From positions 1,091,385 to 1,154,304 of the forward strand of contig NZ_LMRT01000001.1 of NCBI RefSeq assembly GCF_001426225.1: 62,920 nt of DNA, written 5' to 3'. Positions within the stretch are counted from its first letter, which is position 1; every line of letters begins with the position of its first letter. Both the position numbers and the translations under genes were made by a program. Shown here piece after piece: positions 9,729 to 18,827 of this stretch. The notes beneath the pieces were generated by a model. It did no database searches. It was not told the origin of the DNA and saw nothing but the letters and a program-made list of their open reading frames with translations. The DNA is from Allobosea sp. Leaf344 (GTDB lineage: Bacteria > Pseudomonadota > Alphaproteobacteria > Rhizobiales > Beijerinckiaceae).

Positions 9729-10823
9729 ATGGACGAGCGCAGGTTGAGGGTCGCGATCCTCTTCGGGGGGCGATCGGCCGAACATGACGTGTCGCGCGCC
9801 TCGGCGGCGAATGTGCTGCGCTCGCTCGATCCGCAGCGCTACGAGCCGGTGCTGGTCGCCATCACCCGCGACGGGCGCTGGATCCAGGCCGATGCCGGCA
9901 ATGGCGCCGGGACCGGGGCTTCCGCGCTCGCCGTGCCGGAAGACGGGCCGCGTCTCGCCCTCGTCCCCGGCGGTCGCGGGCGGGTCATGGCCGAGACCGG
10001 CGAGATCCGGGGCTTCGACGCGGTGTTTCCCGTGCTGCACGGGCCGCATGGCGAGGATGGCACGGTGCAGGGTGCGCTCGAGCTCGCCGATGTGCCCTAT
10101 GTCGGATCGGGCGTCGTCGGCTCCGCCGCGGCCATGGACAAGGATGTCGCCAAGCGCCTGCTGCGCGATGCCGGCCTGCCCAGCGCGCGCTTCATCACGC
10201 TGAAGGCGCCGGCGACGATCGGCTATGACGAGGCCGTGGTGGCGCTGGGCTCCACCGAGCTTTTCGTCAAACCCGCCAATATGGGCTCCTCGGTCGGCGT
10301 CTCGCGGGCGCATTCGGCGGAGACGTTCGCGGCGGCCTGCGCGGAGGCCTTCCGCTTCGACCGCAAGATCCTGGTCGAGGAAGGCGTGCCCGGCGTGCGC
10401 GAGATCGAATGCTCGGTGCTGGAGGATGCGCAGGGCCGCTTGCGCGCCTCGGCGCTGGGCGAGATCGTGCCGCATGGCAAGCACGGCTTCTACTCCTACA
10501 CCGCGAAATACACCGATGCGGAGGGGGCGGCGCTGATGATCCCGGCGCGGCTGACCCCGGAGCTGACCGAGACCTTCCAGGCGCTGGCGATCCGCACCTT
10601 CGAGACCTTGTGCTGCGAGGGCATGGCCCGGATCGACTTCTTCCTGAGCGGCGAGCGGATCCTCGTCAACGAGGCCAATACCCTGCCGGGTTTCACCGAT
10701 ATCAGCATGTATCCGAAGCTGTGGGAGGCGAGCGGGCTGACGCAGAGTGCCCTGATGGATGTGCTGATCGGCCATGCGCTGGCCCGCCATGAGCGCGCCG
10801 CCAGCGTCTCCGTCCACCGCTGA
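9729..10823 (+). CDS. ddl: D-alanine--D-alanine ligase
   Basis: An ATP-grasp ligase of 364 residues joining two D-alanines for peptidoglycan precursors. The N-terminal domain starts LRVAILFGGRSAEHDVS. The central region has VGSGVVGSAAAMDKDVAK and FVKPANMGSSVGVS. The C-terminal catalytic part has GMARIDFFL, VNEANTLPGFTDISMYPKLW and the metal-binding NE. The length and the FGGRSAEHDVS opening resemble DdlA-type enzymes. It is monocistronic here, away from the mur-fts cluster, and converges on the VOC gene 12 bp downstream. Confidence 0.95.
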   Translation: MDERRLRVAILFGGRSAEHDVSRASAANVLRSLDPQRYEPVLVAITRDGRWIQADAGNGAGTGASALAVPEDGPRLALVPGGRGRVMAETGEIRGFDAVFPVLHGPHGEDGTVQGALELADVPYVGSGVVGSAAAMDKDVAKRLLRDAGLPSARFITLKAPATIGYDEAVVALGSTELFVKPANMGSSVGVSRAHSAETFAAACAEAFRFDRKILVEEGVPGVREIECSVLEDAQGRLRASALGEIVPHGKHGFYSYTAKYTDAEGAALMIPARLTPELTETFQALAIRTFETLCCEGMARIDFFLSGERILVNEANTLPGFTDISMYPKLWEASGLTQSALMDVLIGHALARHERAASVSVHR

Positions 10824-10835
10824 CCCGCGCGGCGG

Positions 10836-11708
10836 TCAGCGCCGCAACACCAGCCGGTTGCCCCAGGGATCGGCGATGGCGGGCCCCTCGTCCGTCTCGG
10901 TGCCGCCGGCCTCCAGCATCCTCGCCCGCAGCGCCGCGAAGGCCTCGGCGTCGCGCGCCTGCAGCGCGACATGAGCGAGCCCCGCCTCGCCTTCGCGACG
11001 TGGCCCGGCGCCGCGGCTGTTCCAGACATTGGCGGCGATGTGGTGGTGATAGCTGCCCGTCGCCATGAAGCTCGCGCCGGGATAGCGCAGCATCAGCGCG
11101 AAGCCGAGCCGGCCGACATAGAAGGCTTCCGCGGCTGAGGTATCGCCGACACGCAGATGGACATGGCCCATCCGGGTGCCCGCCGGCAGCGCTGCACCGG
11201 GCTCGTCCCGTGCCTCGGCGAGCAGGGCCTGCAGGTCGAGCCGCTCCGTCGCCATGCGGATCGCGCCGTCCTCGCGCGGCCATTCCGCCCGGGCCCGGTC
11301 GCGATAGATCTCGATGCCGTTGCCCTCGGGATCGGAGAGATAGAGCGCCTCGCTGACCAGATGGTCGGATGCGCCCTCCAGGACGACACCCGCCCGGGCG
11401 GCATGAGCGAGCCAATCCGCGAGCGCCTGCCGGGAGGGCAGTAGCAAGGCGAGGTGGAACAGGCCGGCGGGCGAGCTCGGCCGGGAGGCGCCGGGCAGCA
11501 GCGTAACGAGCAGCACGCCGTCGATGCCGAGCGCGACCTCGTCCTGCGATTGCGACAGCACGGAGAGCCCGATCCTGTCGCGGTAGAAGGCGGTCAGCGC
11601 CGGCAGGTCGAAGACGCGCAGGGCGACCGCGCCGATATGGACCGGCGCATCATGCGCCTCCGGCGTCGCAGGCCGCTCGGCCGTCATGCTCATCCGTTCA
11701 GCCCGCAT
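10836..11708 (-). CDS. VOC family protein (two-domain, catechol dioxygenase-like)
   Basis: A 290-residue protein with two vicinal-oxygen-chelate halves: HIGAVALRVFDLPALTAFYR at about residue 20 and GHVHLRVGDTSAAEAFYVGR at about 165. LSDPEGNGIEIYRDR and IADPWGNRLVLRR end each half. The arrangement resembles the CatE/YfiE-type proteins annotated as catechol-2,3-dioxygenases, but the substrate cannot be read. The start at 11708 is supported by GGAGGTGG just upstream. Confidence 0.85.
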   Translation of the reverse strand: MRAERMSMTAERPATPEAHDAPVHIGAVALRVFDLPALTAFYRDRIGLSVLSQSQDEVALGIDGVLLVTLLPGASRPSSPAGLFHLALLLPSRQALADWLAHAARAGVVLEGASDHLVSEALYLSDPEGNGIEIYRDRARAEWPREDGAIRMATERLDLQALLAEARDEPGAALPAGTRMGHVHLRVGDTSAAEAFYVGRLGFALMLRYPGASFMATGSYHHHIAANVWNSRGAGPRREGEAGLAHVALQARDAEAFAALRARMLEAGGTETDEGPAIADPWGNRLVLRR

Positions 11709-11823
11709 CGCCACCTCCCGCCGCGGCGAGCCGCCGCTGCCTCGAAGATGGCGAGCGCAGCCGGGCTTGTCGCCCTCCAGTCCGGCAAAGATGCGATTGC
11801 GCCGCCGCAATCACCGCCGCCCG

Positions 11824-13059
11824 TCAGAGCGGGTGCGGCCGGTCGATGGCGAAATGGCGGAACCAGGGCCGTTCCTCGCCGGCGATCAGGGCACCGAGCA
11901 GGCGGGAGGCGAGAAAGCTGAAGGTGATGCCGTTTCCGCCATAGCCATAGGCGGCCAGCATGCGCGGCTGGCCGGGCACCCGGCCGATCAGCGGCAGCCC
12001 GTCGGCGGTCTTGCCGAAGGCGCCCGACCAGTGATGGCTGACGCGGGAATCGGCGGCCGGGAGCAGCGCCCGCAGCTTCTCCTGCAAAGCGGCCGTCTTG
12101 GCATCGGCCTGCGCCTCGCGGCGGGCGGGGTCGTCATGCTCCTCATCCTCGCCGCCGAAGACGATGCGGCCCTCGCTCGTCGTGCGGCAATAGACATAAT
12201 CCTCGCTCGCTTCCCAGATCAGCGCGCGGCTCGGCCAGAGCCCCTGCGGCCCCTGCGGCACCGTGGCCAGGGCCCAGCTCGACGCGATCTGGTGGAGGTC
12301 GCTGACCACGCAATCGGGCATGACATAGCCGGTCGCGAGCACGACATGCTCGGCCTCGATCACCTGCCCGCCCGACAGGATCACGGCCGCCGCATTCGCG
12401 GTTCCGTCGAAGCTCACGGCCTCGTCGCGCAGGATCCTCGCACCGCGGCGGGCGGCGACATCGAGCAGCGCATGGCAGAGGCTGAGCGGATCGGCCTCGG
12501 CCGAGCCGGGCGAGACGATCGCCGCCTCGCGGTCGAGCCCGAAATTGGCGAGCAGGGTCGGGTGGTCCAGCAGCAGGCCGGGCAGGCCGGCCCGGTGACG
12601 CAGCTCGGATTCCTCCTGCAATTCGCGCCGGCCGATCTCGCCCGAGGAGAGGTAGATTGTGTCGCGCGGCAGAAAATTGCAGGACAGGCCCAGTTCGCCG
12701 GCGAGATCGGTCAACCCCGCGACGGCGCTGAAGCTGCGCCTGTAGACATCGGCCGCGGCCTCGAAACCATAGAGCGCGGCGAGGCGACGCAGGGGCAGGT
12801 CGATTTCCCATTGCAGCATCGCCGTGCTGGCCAGGGTGCTGCCGAAGCCGGCGCGCTCGCGGTCGACGAGGACGACGTCGCGCCCCATCGCGGTCAGATG
12901 CTCGGCCATCATGCAGCCGGTGATGCCGCCGCCGATGATCGCGACCTCGCAGCGCAGATCCGCCTGCGGCGCGGCACCGACGGGACGGGTGACGCCGGCG
13001 AGCCAGGGCGGGTTGCCGCTCCGCAGATCGGCATGGCGGGTGGTATCGGGATCGAGCAA
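11824..13059 (-). CDS. FAD-dependent oxidoreductase (DAO family)
   Basis: A 411-residue D-amino-acid-oxidase/GlpO-type flavoprotein. The dinucleotide-binding GGGITG lies at 43-48, followed by VLVDRERAGFGSTLAS, where FAD contacts are usual. The C-terminal FAD segment is AYGYGGNGITFSF, and the SHHWSGAFGKTADGLPLIG segment resembles putrescine/amine oxidases of the PuuB type. Substrate is probably an amine or amino acid but is unresolved. Only 3 nt separate it from the yihY gene upstream, so the two are probably co-transcribed. Confidence 0.88.
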   Translation of the reverse strand: MLDPDTTRHADLRSGNPPWLAGVTRPVGAAPQADLRCEVAIIGGGITGCMMAEHLTAMGRDVVLVDRERAGFGSTLASTAMLQWEIDLPLRRLAALYGFEAAADVYRRSFSAVAGLTDLAGELGLSCNFLPRDTIYLSSGEIGRRELQEESELRHRAGLPGLLLDHPTLLANFGLDREAAIVSPGSAEADPLSLCHALLDVAARRGARILRDEAVSFDGTANAAAVILSGGQVIEAEHVVLATGYVMPDCVVSDLHQIASSWALATVPQGPQGLWPSRALIWEASEDYVYCRTTSEGRIVFGGEDEEHDDPARREAQADAKTAALQEKLRALLPAADSRVSHHWSGAFGKTADGLPLIGRVPGQPRMLAAYGYGGNGITFSFLASRLLGALIAGEERPWFRHFAIDRPHPL

Positions 13060-13062
13060 GGG

Positions 13063-14133
13063 TCACTCCTCTGCGACGGGCGGTCCGAGCGTGTCGGCCA
13101 TGGTGGCGCCGCGCAGGCCCATCGGCTTCGGGCGGCCAATGGTGGAATCGCGGGCGGTCTGATGTTCCAGCTCCGCGTTGAACTCGGCCCCCGCCAGCAC
13201 GATCATCGCGGACAGCCAGAGCCAGGTCATGAAGACGACCACCGTCGCCAGCGAGCCATAGGTGGCGGTGTAGTTGCCGAGCGTGCTGACATACCAGGAG
13301 AAGGCCCAGGAGGCGGCGCCCCAGAGCAGCGCCGCGGCGAAGGCGCCCGGCAGCACCCAGGAGAAGCGCGCGGGATGGCGGCTGGGGCCGATCCAGTACA
13401 GCGTCGCGATCGACAGCATCGCCACCATGAAGAAGGCCGGCCAGCGCACGAGGCGGACGATGCGCTCGAGGTTGAACTGGAAGGGGAACAGCGCGGTGAT
13501 CACCGGCACGCTGGCGATGACGATGAGTGCGATCATCAGCAGGAAGACGCCGCTGATCGTGGTCAGGAAGGAGACGATGTTGAGCTTGACGAAGCTGCGC
13601 TTCTCGCTCTCGCGATAGATGATGTTGAGCGCGTCGAAGATCGCCTTCACCGCGGCGTTCGCGCTCCAGGCGGCGACGAGAAAGCTGATGATGAAGGTCA
13701 GCGACAGGGTCGAGACGTTCTGCAGGGCGAGGCGCATCGCCTGTTCGTGGATCAGGTCGCGCGCCGCCTGCGGGAACACGGTGGTGAGCCCGTCGAGCTG
13801 GGCCGCGATGGTGGAGGGGTCGGTGAAGAAGCGGTAGACGGTGACGAACAGCGAGAGCGCCGGCACCATCGAGAGCAGCGCGAAGAAGGCGACCGCACCG
13901 GCCAGCGACATCAGCCGGTTCTCGATGACGTTGTCGGCGAAGCGGAGCATCACGTCCTTCCAGCCGAGCCAGGTCATGTCGAGCGGCGAGCATGCGGCGC
14001 GCCCGCGCGCGACCTCCTCCTCCGCCTGGCCGAAGCGGCGCTGGATGCGCTCCAGCGCATAGCCCAGCGCGACGCCGATCCCGGCCGCACCGGTCACACG
14101 CTTCAGGAAGGTGGGAAGCTTGGTCTCAGCCAT
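13063..14133 (-). CDS. YihY/virulence factor BrkB family membrane protein
   Basis: A 356-residue polytopic inner-membrane protein of the YihY/BrkB (UPF0761) family, with about six hydrophobic segments including VAFFALLSMVPALSLFVTVY, LTFIISFLVAAW, VFLLMIALIVIASVPVI and VVVFMTWLWLSAMIVLAGAE. The last ends in the GAEFNAELEHQ family signature. Family function is not settled; an RNase BN assignment made long ago was withdrawn. The start at 14133 (MAETKLPTF) follows a GGAGA. It is divergently arranged with the outer-membrane barrel gene. Confidence 0.9.
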   Translation of the reverse strand: MAETKLPTFLKRVTGAAGIGVALGYALERIQRRFGQAEEEVARGRAACSPLDMTWLGWKDVMLRFADNVIENRLMSLAGAVAFFALLSMVPALSLFVTVYRFFTDPSTIAAQLDGLTTVFPQAARDLIHEQAMRLALQNVSTLSLTFIISFLVAAWSANAAVKAIFDALNIIYRESEKRSFVKLNIVSFLTTISGVFLLMIALIVIASVPVITALFPFQFNLERIVRLVRWPAFFMVAMLSIATLYWIGPSRHPARFSWVLPGAFAAALLWGAASWAFSWYVSTLGNYTATYGSLATVVVFMTWLWLSAMIVLAGAEFNAELEHQTARDSTIGRPKPMGLRGATMADTLGPPVAEE

Positions 14134-14411
14134 CGGCCCGGTGTCTCCGCCGCTCGAGCGGCAGCCTGCCAGCAACGGCAGCCCGCTCCAAATGTTCCTG
14201 CCTGCGGCAGAGTGCGCAAAGGCGCCACGGGCCCGGCCGCCGCAGCCCGCGGGCGCTCGCCACTTGTGGCTTAGCCGATTGTTAACCTTAACGCTTTCAT
14301 ATGAAGCCAGACCGTGGCGTGCGACGAACGCGCGGGAGGGTCCAGCCGGCCGCGACGGCAGCGCGCAGCGCGAGGCCGGGCCACCGATTCCGTCCGAGAG
14401 TAGAGATCGCG

Positions 14412-15164
14412 ATGAGAACGCATCTGAGACGCGCGCTGGCCACCCTGATGATCCTGGGCAGCGGCGCCGTATCGGCGGCCGATCTGCCGTCCTCCAAGCT
14501 TCTGCCGATGGCGCCGCCGCTGCCGAGCTTCTTCGACTGGACCGGCTTCTATGCCGGCCTGCAGATCGGCCATTCCTGGGGCCAGGACAGAACCCAGCAA
14601 TTCGTCACCGCCGGCCGCGTGCCGCTGCGCGCCGATTCGATCCATGATCACAGCGCCGACAGCCTGGTCGGCGGCGGGCATCTCGGCTTCAACTACCAGA
14701 TGGGCGCGCTCGTCCTCGGTGTCGAAGGCGATCTGGAGGCCAGCAATGCCAGCGGCGGCTTCGACGATCCGGGCGGACGCCCCGGCCCCGTGGTCGATCC
14801 CGGCGGCATCGTCCGCGTCAAACAGGATTGGCAGGGCTCTGTCCGGGCCCGCCTCGGCTACGCCTTCGACCGGCTGATGGTCTACGGCTCGGGCGGCGTC
14901 AGCTTCTCGCGCTTCGAATACAGCTATTTCAACCCGCTCCCGGCGGTGAATGCCGGCGAGGGCGGAAAATTCTCGCGCACCGGCTGGACGGTCGGCGCCG
15001 GCGCGAATTACGCGATGTCCGACACCATCATCCTCGGCCTCGACTATCGCTATACCGATTACGGCCGCTTCGACTATACCGCCCGCGGCGCCTTTCTCGG
15101 CCTGACCGCCGAGCACAACCCGCGCACCCATGCGCTCCGGGCCAGCGTCGCCTACAAATTCTGA
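14412..15164 (+). CDS. Outer-membrane beta-barrel protein (Omp25/31-like)
   Basis: A 250-residue outer-membrane protein. A signal peptide of about 22 residues (MRTHLRRALATLMILGSGAV, then SA) precedes the mature start. The mature part opens with FFDWTGFYAGLQIGHSWGQD, the usual beginning of small Rhizobiales barrels, then alternates hydrophobic and polar strands and ends in VAYKF with the C-terminal Phe required for Bam-dependent assembly. It likely stabilises the envelope; no specific channel role can be read. The divergent region upstream is AT-rich near 14272-14310. Confidence 0.88.
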   Translation: MRTHLRRALATLMILGSGAVSAADLPSSKLLPMAPPLPSFFDWTGFYAGLQIGHSWGQDRTQQFVTAGRVPLRADSIHDHSADSLVGGGHLGFNYQMGALVLGVEGDLEASNASGGFDDPGGRPGPVVDPGGIVRVKQDWQGSVRARLGYAFDRLMVYGSGGVSFSRFEYSYFNPLPAVNAGEGGKFSRTGWTVGAGANYAMSDTIILGLDYRYTDYGRFDYTARGAFLGLTAEHNPRTHALRASVAYKF

Positions 15165-15183
15165 CGCCGCTTTTCGCGATTTT

Positions 15184-15227
15184 GCGCCCCGACTCGCTCC
15201 GGCTTCGGCCGGCTGCGAGCGGGGCGC
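15184..15227. terminator. Convergent hairpin between the barrel gene and recR
   Basis: Arms GCGCCCCG and CGGGGCGC enclose a second stem, CCGGC-TTCGG-CCGG, giving a long GC-rich imperfect hairpin in the 91-bp gap between converging genes. It could end transcripts in both directions. No clear T-run is present. Confidence 0.45.
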
Positions 15228-15255
15228 TCTCGTATGGAAATCGGAGCGTGCTGCC

Positions 15256-15864
15256 TCAGAAGCCGGTGCGCTGGCGGATCGCCGCGGCGAGGGTGCCGTC
15301 GTCGAGATAGTCGAGCTCGCCGCCGACGGGGACGCCATGGGCGAGCTTCGTCACCCTGACCGGCAGATGCGCCAGCGCATCCGTGATGAAATGCGCGGTG
15401 GTCTGGCCGTCGACCGTGGCGTTGAGCGCCAGGATGATCTCCTTGACCCGCGGATCGGCCGCGCGCGTCACCAGCTGATCCAGGGTCAAATGCTCGGGCC
15501 GCACCCCGTCGAGCGCCGAGAGCACGCCGCCCAGCACATGGTAGCGCCCGGCGACGGCGCCCGACCGTTCCAGCGCCCAGAGATCGGCGATATCGGCGAC
15601 GACCACGATCTGGCTGTCGTCGCGGCGCGGATCGCAGCAGAGCGAACAGGGGTCGCTGGTGTCGATATTGCCGCAGCTCCGGCAGACGACGATGCGCTCC
15701 CGCGCCACCGCCATCGCTTCCGCCAAAGGCCCGAGCAGCGCCTCCCGCTTCTTGACCAGATGGAGGGCGGCGCGCCGCGCCGAGCGCGGCCCGAGCCCCG
15801 GCAGCCGCGCCAGCAACTGGATCAGCCGCTCGATCTCGGGGCCGGCGATGGCGCGCGACATCAA
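15256..15864 (-). CDS. recR: Recombination mediator protein RecR
   Basis: A 202-residue RecR that loads RecA at gaps together with RecO/RecF. A helix-hairpin-helix ([11 protein letters not shown], 21-31) is followed by a complete zinc finger: Cys61, Cys64, Cys73, Cys76. A Toprim domain then has [12 protein letters not shown] and the conserved [17 protein letters not shown]. It is the last gene of the classic dnaX-ybaB-recR run, 52 bp after ybaB. Confidence 0.97.
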   Translation of the reverse strand: MMSRAIAGPEIERLIQLLARLPGLGPRSARRAALHLVKKREALLGPLAEAMAVARERIVVCRSCGNIDTSDPCSLCCDPRRDDSQIVVVADIADLWALERSGAVAGRYHVLGGVLSALDGVRPEHLTLDQLVTRAADPRVKEIILALNATVDGQTTAHFITDALAHLPVRVTKLAHGVPVGGELDYLDDGTLAAAIRQRTGF

Positions 15865-15916
15865 ATCTTCCTGGCGAGGAGCGAGGGGCGTAGCGTGGCG
15901 GTGCGCCGGGACGCGC

Positions 15917-16237
15917 TCAGAACAGCTTCATGCCGGGCGGGATCGGCAGGCCCTTGGTGATCTCGGCCATGCGCTCGCCCATCACGCGCTCGGCGCGGGT
16001 GCGGGCATCGCTGCAGGCCGCGACGATCAGATCCTCCAGGATCTCGCGCTCGTCCGGCACCATCAGCGCGGGGTCGATCGCCACGGCCTTCAGCGCGCCC
16101 TTGGCGGTCATGGTGACCTTGACCATGCCGCCGCCGGCCGCGCCCTCCACCTCGATCGTGTCGAGCTCGGCCTGAACATCGGCCATCTTCTGCTGCATCT
16201 GCTGCGCCTGCTTCATCAGGCCCATCATGTCGCGCAT
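15917..16237 (-). CDS. YbaB/EbfC family nucleoid-associated protein
   Basis: A 106-residue small DNA-binding protein. It starts [20 protein letters not shown] and includes [20 protein letters not shown] and [13 protein letters not shown], the standard YbaB alignment. Homologues dimerise as tweezers on DNA. It sits between dnaX (26 bp) and recR, the usual bacterial order, and is presumably co-transcribed with both. Confidence 0.95.
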   Translation of the reverse strand: MRDMMGLMKQAQQMQQKMADVQAELDTIEVEGAAGGGMVKVTMTAKGALKAVAIDPALMVPDEREILEDLIVAACSDARTRAERVMGERMAEITKGLPIPPGMKLF

Positions 16238-16263
16238 GGTCTTATCGCCTCCTGTCCGGTCGC

Positions 16264-18099
16264 TCAGAAATCGATGCCGTCGAAATCGGGCTCGCTATCG
16301 TCGAACAGCGGCTCGCCATCCGAGAGATAGGCATCCTCGGCTTCGACGCCAGGGGCCGGCTCTGGCGCCGCCGCCCGGGGATCGCGGACATCGACGATGC
16401 GCGCACCGGGAAAGCGCTCGAGCACCGCCCTGACGGCGGGGTGGGAGGCGGCGTCGCTCTCGCGCCGCCCCTTCAGCGCCTCCGCCTGTTCGCGCAGCGT
16501 GGCGCCGCCCTCGGCGGTCACCACCGCGACCATCCAGGTCTGGCCGGTCCAGTCCTTGAGCTTGCGCGAGAGATCGGTGGCGAGGTGGCGCGGCGCACCG
16601 GGCGTCAGCGAGAATTCTATGCGGCCGGGCTCGAACCGCACCGGGCGGACATCGCGCTCCAGCGCCAGCTTCAAGGTGATGTCGCGGTTCTGCGAGGCGA
16701 GCGCCACCACATCCTCCAGCGAGGCGAGCTGCACCAGCGGCGCCGCCTGCGCCTGCGCCTGCGGCAGCGGGTTGGCGCTGGCCAGGACCGGGCGCGCCGC
16801 CAGCGCGGTGTTGCCGCCGCCGGCCGGGGGACGGGGGGCGGAGCCGCCGCCGGGGCTGGCGGGAACCGCCCCGCCCCCGTCGCGCAGCAGCTTCAGCGCC
16901 TCGTCCGGCGTCGGCAGATCGGCGGCATGGGCGAGGCGCACCAGCACCATCTCCGCCGCCATGATCGGCCGGTCCGCCTGCTTCACCTCGGCGATGCCCT
17001 TCAGCAGCATCTGCCAGCTGCGGGCCAGTACGCGCACGGAGAGCCGCTCGGCGAAATCCCCGCCGCGCACCCGCTCGGCCTGGCTCAGCGCATCGTCGCG
17101 CGCGGCTTCGGGGACGAGCTTGAGCCGGGTCACCAGATGGGTGAATTCGGCGAGATCGCCCAGCACCACGGCGGGATCGGCGCCGGCATCGTATTGGGCG
17201 CGCAGCTCGCCGAGGGCGGCCGCGATCTCGCCCTTCATCACGCTCTCGAAGAGATCGATGATGCGGGCGCGGTCGGCGAGGCCGAGCATCGCGCGGACAT
17301 CCTCCAGCGTGATCGCGCCCGCGGCATGGGCGATCGCCTGGTCGAGGATCGAGAGGGAATCGCGGACCGAGCCTTCCGCGGCGCGGGCGATGGCGGCGAG
17401 CGCCTCCGGCTCGGCCTCGACGGCCTCGGTGCGGCAGAGGTTCGAGAGATGCGAGACCAGCACGCCCGCCTCGACCCGGCGCAGATCGAAGCGCTGGCAG
17501 CGCGAGAGCACGGTGATCGGCACCTTGCCGATCTCGGTGGTGGCGAAGATGAATTTGGCGTGGGGCGGCGGCTCTTCCAGCGTCTTGAGCAGGGCGTTGA
17601 AGGCCTGCGTCGTCATCATATGGACTTCGTCGATGATGTAGACCTTGTAGCGCGCCGAGACCGGGGCGTAGCGCACCGCGTCGTTGATCTGGCGGACATT
17701 GTCGACGCCGTTGTTGGAGGCGGCGTCGATCTCCATCACGTCGATATGGCGGCCCTCGATGATGTCCAGGCAATGGATGCCGAAATCGCGGAGCTCGGTG
17801 GTCGGTGCGCCGCCGCCATCGGCGGTCTGGAAATTCAGGGCCCGCGCCAGGATGCGGGCGGTGGTGGTCTTGCCGACGCCGCGGACGCCGGTGAGCATCC
17901 AGGCCTGGGGGATGCGGCCCGAGGCGAAGGCGTTGGTCAGGGTGCGCACCATCGCATCCTGGCCGATCAGATCGCCGAAATGCGCGGGGCGGTATTTGCG
18001 GGCGAGGACGCGATAGGGCGCGGCCGGAGCGCTCGGCGCCGGTGCCGGCGCGAAGCCGGCGAAGCCCGGCTCTTCGGCAGTGTCGATTGCGTCTGTCAT
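16264..18099 (-). CDS. dnaX: DNA polymerase III subunits gamma/tau
   Basis: The clamp-loader ATPase, 611 residues. GVRGVGKTTT at 71-80 is the Walker A motif, IIDEVHMM at about 155-162 is Walker B, and the sensor-1/arginine-finger part VLSRCQRFDLRRVE follows. A Pro/Ala-rich linker near 400-460 precedes a tau-like C-terminal domain. The zinc-module region keeps only one cysteine (Cys110) where many bacteria have four. No A-rich slippery run is visible, so a gamma form made by -1 frameshifting is not supported. The start at 18099 (MTDAIDTAEE) is chosen because the upstream extension is not family-like. Confidence 0.96.
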   Translation of the reverse strand: MTDAIDTAEEPGFAGFAPAPAPSAPAAPYRVLARKYRPAHFGDLIGQDAMVRTLTNAFASGRIPQAWMLTGVRGVGKTTTARILARALNFQTADGGGAPTTELRDFGIHCLDIIEGRHIDVMEIDAASNNGVDNVRQINDAVRYAPVSARYKVYIIDEVHMMTTQAFNALLKTLEEPPPHAKFIFATTEIGKVPITVLSRCQRFDLRRVEAGVLVSHLSNLCRTEAVEAEPEALAAIARAAEGSVRDSLSILDQAIAHAAGAITLEDVRAMLGLADRARIIDLFESVMKGEIAAALGELRAQYDAGADPAVVLGDLAEFTHLVTRLKLVPEAARDDALSQAERVRGGDFAERLSVRVLARSWQMLLKGIAEVKQADRPIMAAEMVLVRLAHAADLPTPDEALKLLRDGGGAVPASPGGGSAPRPPAGGGNTALAARPVLASANPLPQAQAQAAPLVQLASLEDVVALASQNRDITLKLALERDVRPVRFEPGRIEFSLTPGAPRHLATDLSRKLKDWTGQTWMVAVVTAEGGATLREQAEALKGRRESDAASHPAVRAVLERFPGARIVDVRDPRAAAPEPAPGVEAEDAYLSDGEPLFDDSEPDFDGIDF

Positions 18100-18225
18100 C
18101 CGACTGCTTTCGCCAATCGCGAGGCGGCGGTCAACGCCGGATGCCGCCAGAGCCTGGCAGTTGCGGCGCTTCCCCAGGCAGCGTTTGCCCGGGCGGCGTC
18201 GCCGCAGGCCGCGAGGCGGCACGGT

Positions 18226-18319
18226 GGGAGGCTGGACGAAGACCCGTTCGGTCTCGTTAGGGCTGCTTCCTTCCGGACCTGACCCGGTTGGCGAGTGAGA
18301 CGTCCCTCGCCAACCTCCC
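18226..18319 (-). ncRNA. ffs: Signal recognition particle RNA, small (4.5S) type
   Basis: Read on the minus strand, the conserved SRP tetraloop domain GGTCAGGTCCGGAAGG followed by AAGCAGCC is exact. The predicted ends pair perfectly: 5' GGGAGGUUGG with 3' CCAGCCUCCC (10 bp with one G-U). This fixes an RNA of about 94 nt. It binds Ffh to target nascent membrane proteins to FtsY and the Sec translocon. A position just upstream of dnaX on the same strand is usual in alphaproteobacteria. End positions are inferred from pairing. Confidence 0.93.
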
Positions 18320-18325
18320 GGGCGC

Positions 18326-18354
18326 TATATCGGGGATGTCGCGGCGAGTTGCAA
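18326..18354 (-). promoter_or_regulatory. Putative sigma70 promoter of ffs
   Basis: On the minus strand TTGCAA (-35) and GATATA (-10) are separated by exactly 17 bp. The -10 ends 6 nt before the predicted 5' end of the SRP RNA, an ideal distance. Confidence 0.6.
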
Positions 18355-18492
18355 GCCGGCGTCCGCATGCGCATGGTCCGTGAGGGCGCGCCCGAACCGT
18401 CTCCACGCAGAAGGACGCCGTCATCGCGAGCCGGAGCCGCCGTTTGCGAGATCGCGGCTGCTGCAGCGACGTCGCAGCCGGCCGGTTCGGCA

Positions 18493-18521
18493 TTGACTTG
18501 GGCCATGCCATCCGTCATAAG
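18493..18521 (+). promoter_or_regulatory. Putative sigma70 promoter of rpmH-rnpA
   Basis: TTGACT and CATAAG are separated by 17 bp. The predicted start leaves a leader of about 110 nt before the rpmH GTG. The -35 is 5/6 to consensus and the -10 is weak, as in many GC-rich alphaproteobacteria. Confidence 0.5.
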
Positions 18522-18639
18522 CCCGCCACTTGCGCAGCCTCACGGGCGGCGCGGAGATTTTTGCATGACAGGCTCGGCAGGCCAGGCTTTCCCCGGAAGG
18601 CTGCGGCCGCGATGCTGACGAGGCCCCCGGAGTCGGACC

Positions 18640-18774
18640 GTGAAAAGAACCTATCAACCCAGCAAGCTGGTGCGCAAGCGCCGCCACGGCTACCGCGCCC
18701 GCATGGCGACCAAGGGTGGCCGCAAGGTCATCGCCGCCCGCCGGGCGCATGGTCGCAAGCGCCTGTCGGCCTGA
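18640..18774 (+). CDS. rpmH: 50S ribosomal protein L34
   Basis: A 44-residue, very basic ribosomal protein starting at GTG. It reads (M)[19 protein letters not shown], then [20 protein letters not shown] and RLSA, which is the canonical L34 sequence end to end. It is followed after 53 nt by rnpA, the conserved pairing. It is short and easily overlooked. Confidence 0.98.
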   Translation: MKRTYQPSKLVRKRRHGYRARMATKGGRKVIAARRAHGRKRLSA

Positions 18775-18827
18775 GCCGCGGGCGCGTGAGGGCGACGCGC
18801 CGTTTTGACGAAGATTGGCACAGCGCC

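Larger units (their letters stand above)
18320..18639. other. 320-bp divergent gap between ffs and rpmH
   Basis: No convincing gene is seen. The left end holds the ffs promoter and the middle holds a rpmH promoter candidate at 18493-18521. The rest would be the rpmH leader. I found neither a dnaA gene nor a DnaA-box cluster here, although rpmH adjoins dnaA in many other bacteria. Confidence 0.6.

Noticed and set aside
11686..14274. An 862-codon plus-strand frame opposite the FAD oxidoreductase and yihY
   Set aside because: Antisense shadow; the true genes on the minus strand have full motifs.
16264..18099. Programmed -1 frameshift in dnaX giving a gamma subunit
   Set aside because: No A-rich slippery heptamer with a downstream hairpin was seen in the linker region.
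16441..18282. A 613-codon plus-strand frame opposite dnaX and part of the SRP RNA gene
   Set aside because: Antisense of dnaX, and it would read across the ffs RNA; no domain seen.
18320..18639. Replication origin beside rpmH
   Set aside because: No dnaA gene, DnaA-box cluster or AT-rich unwinding element is seen, and alphaproteobacterial origins usually lie elsewhere.
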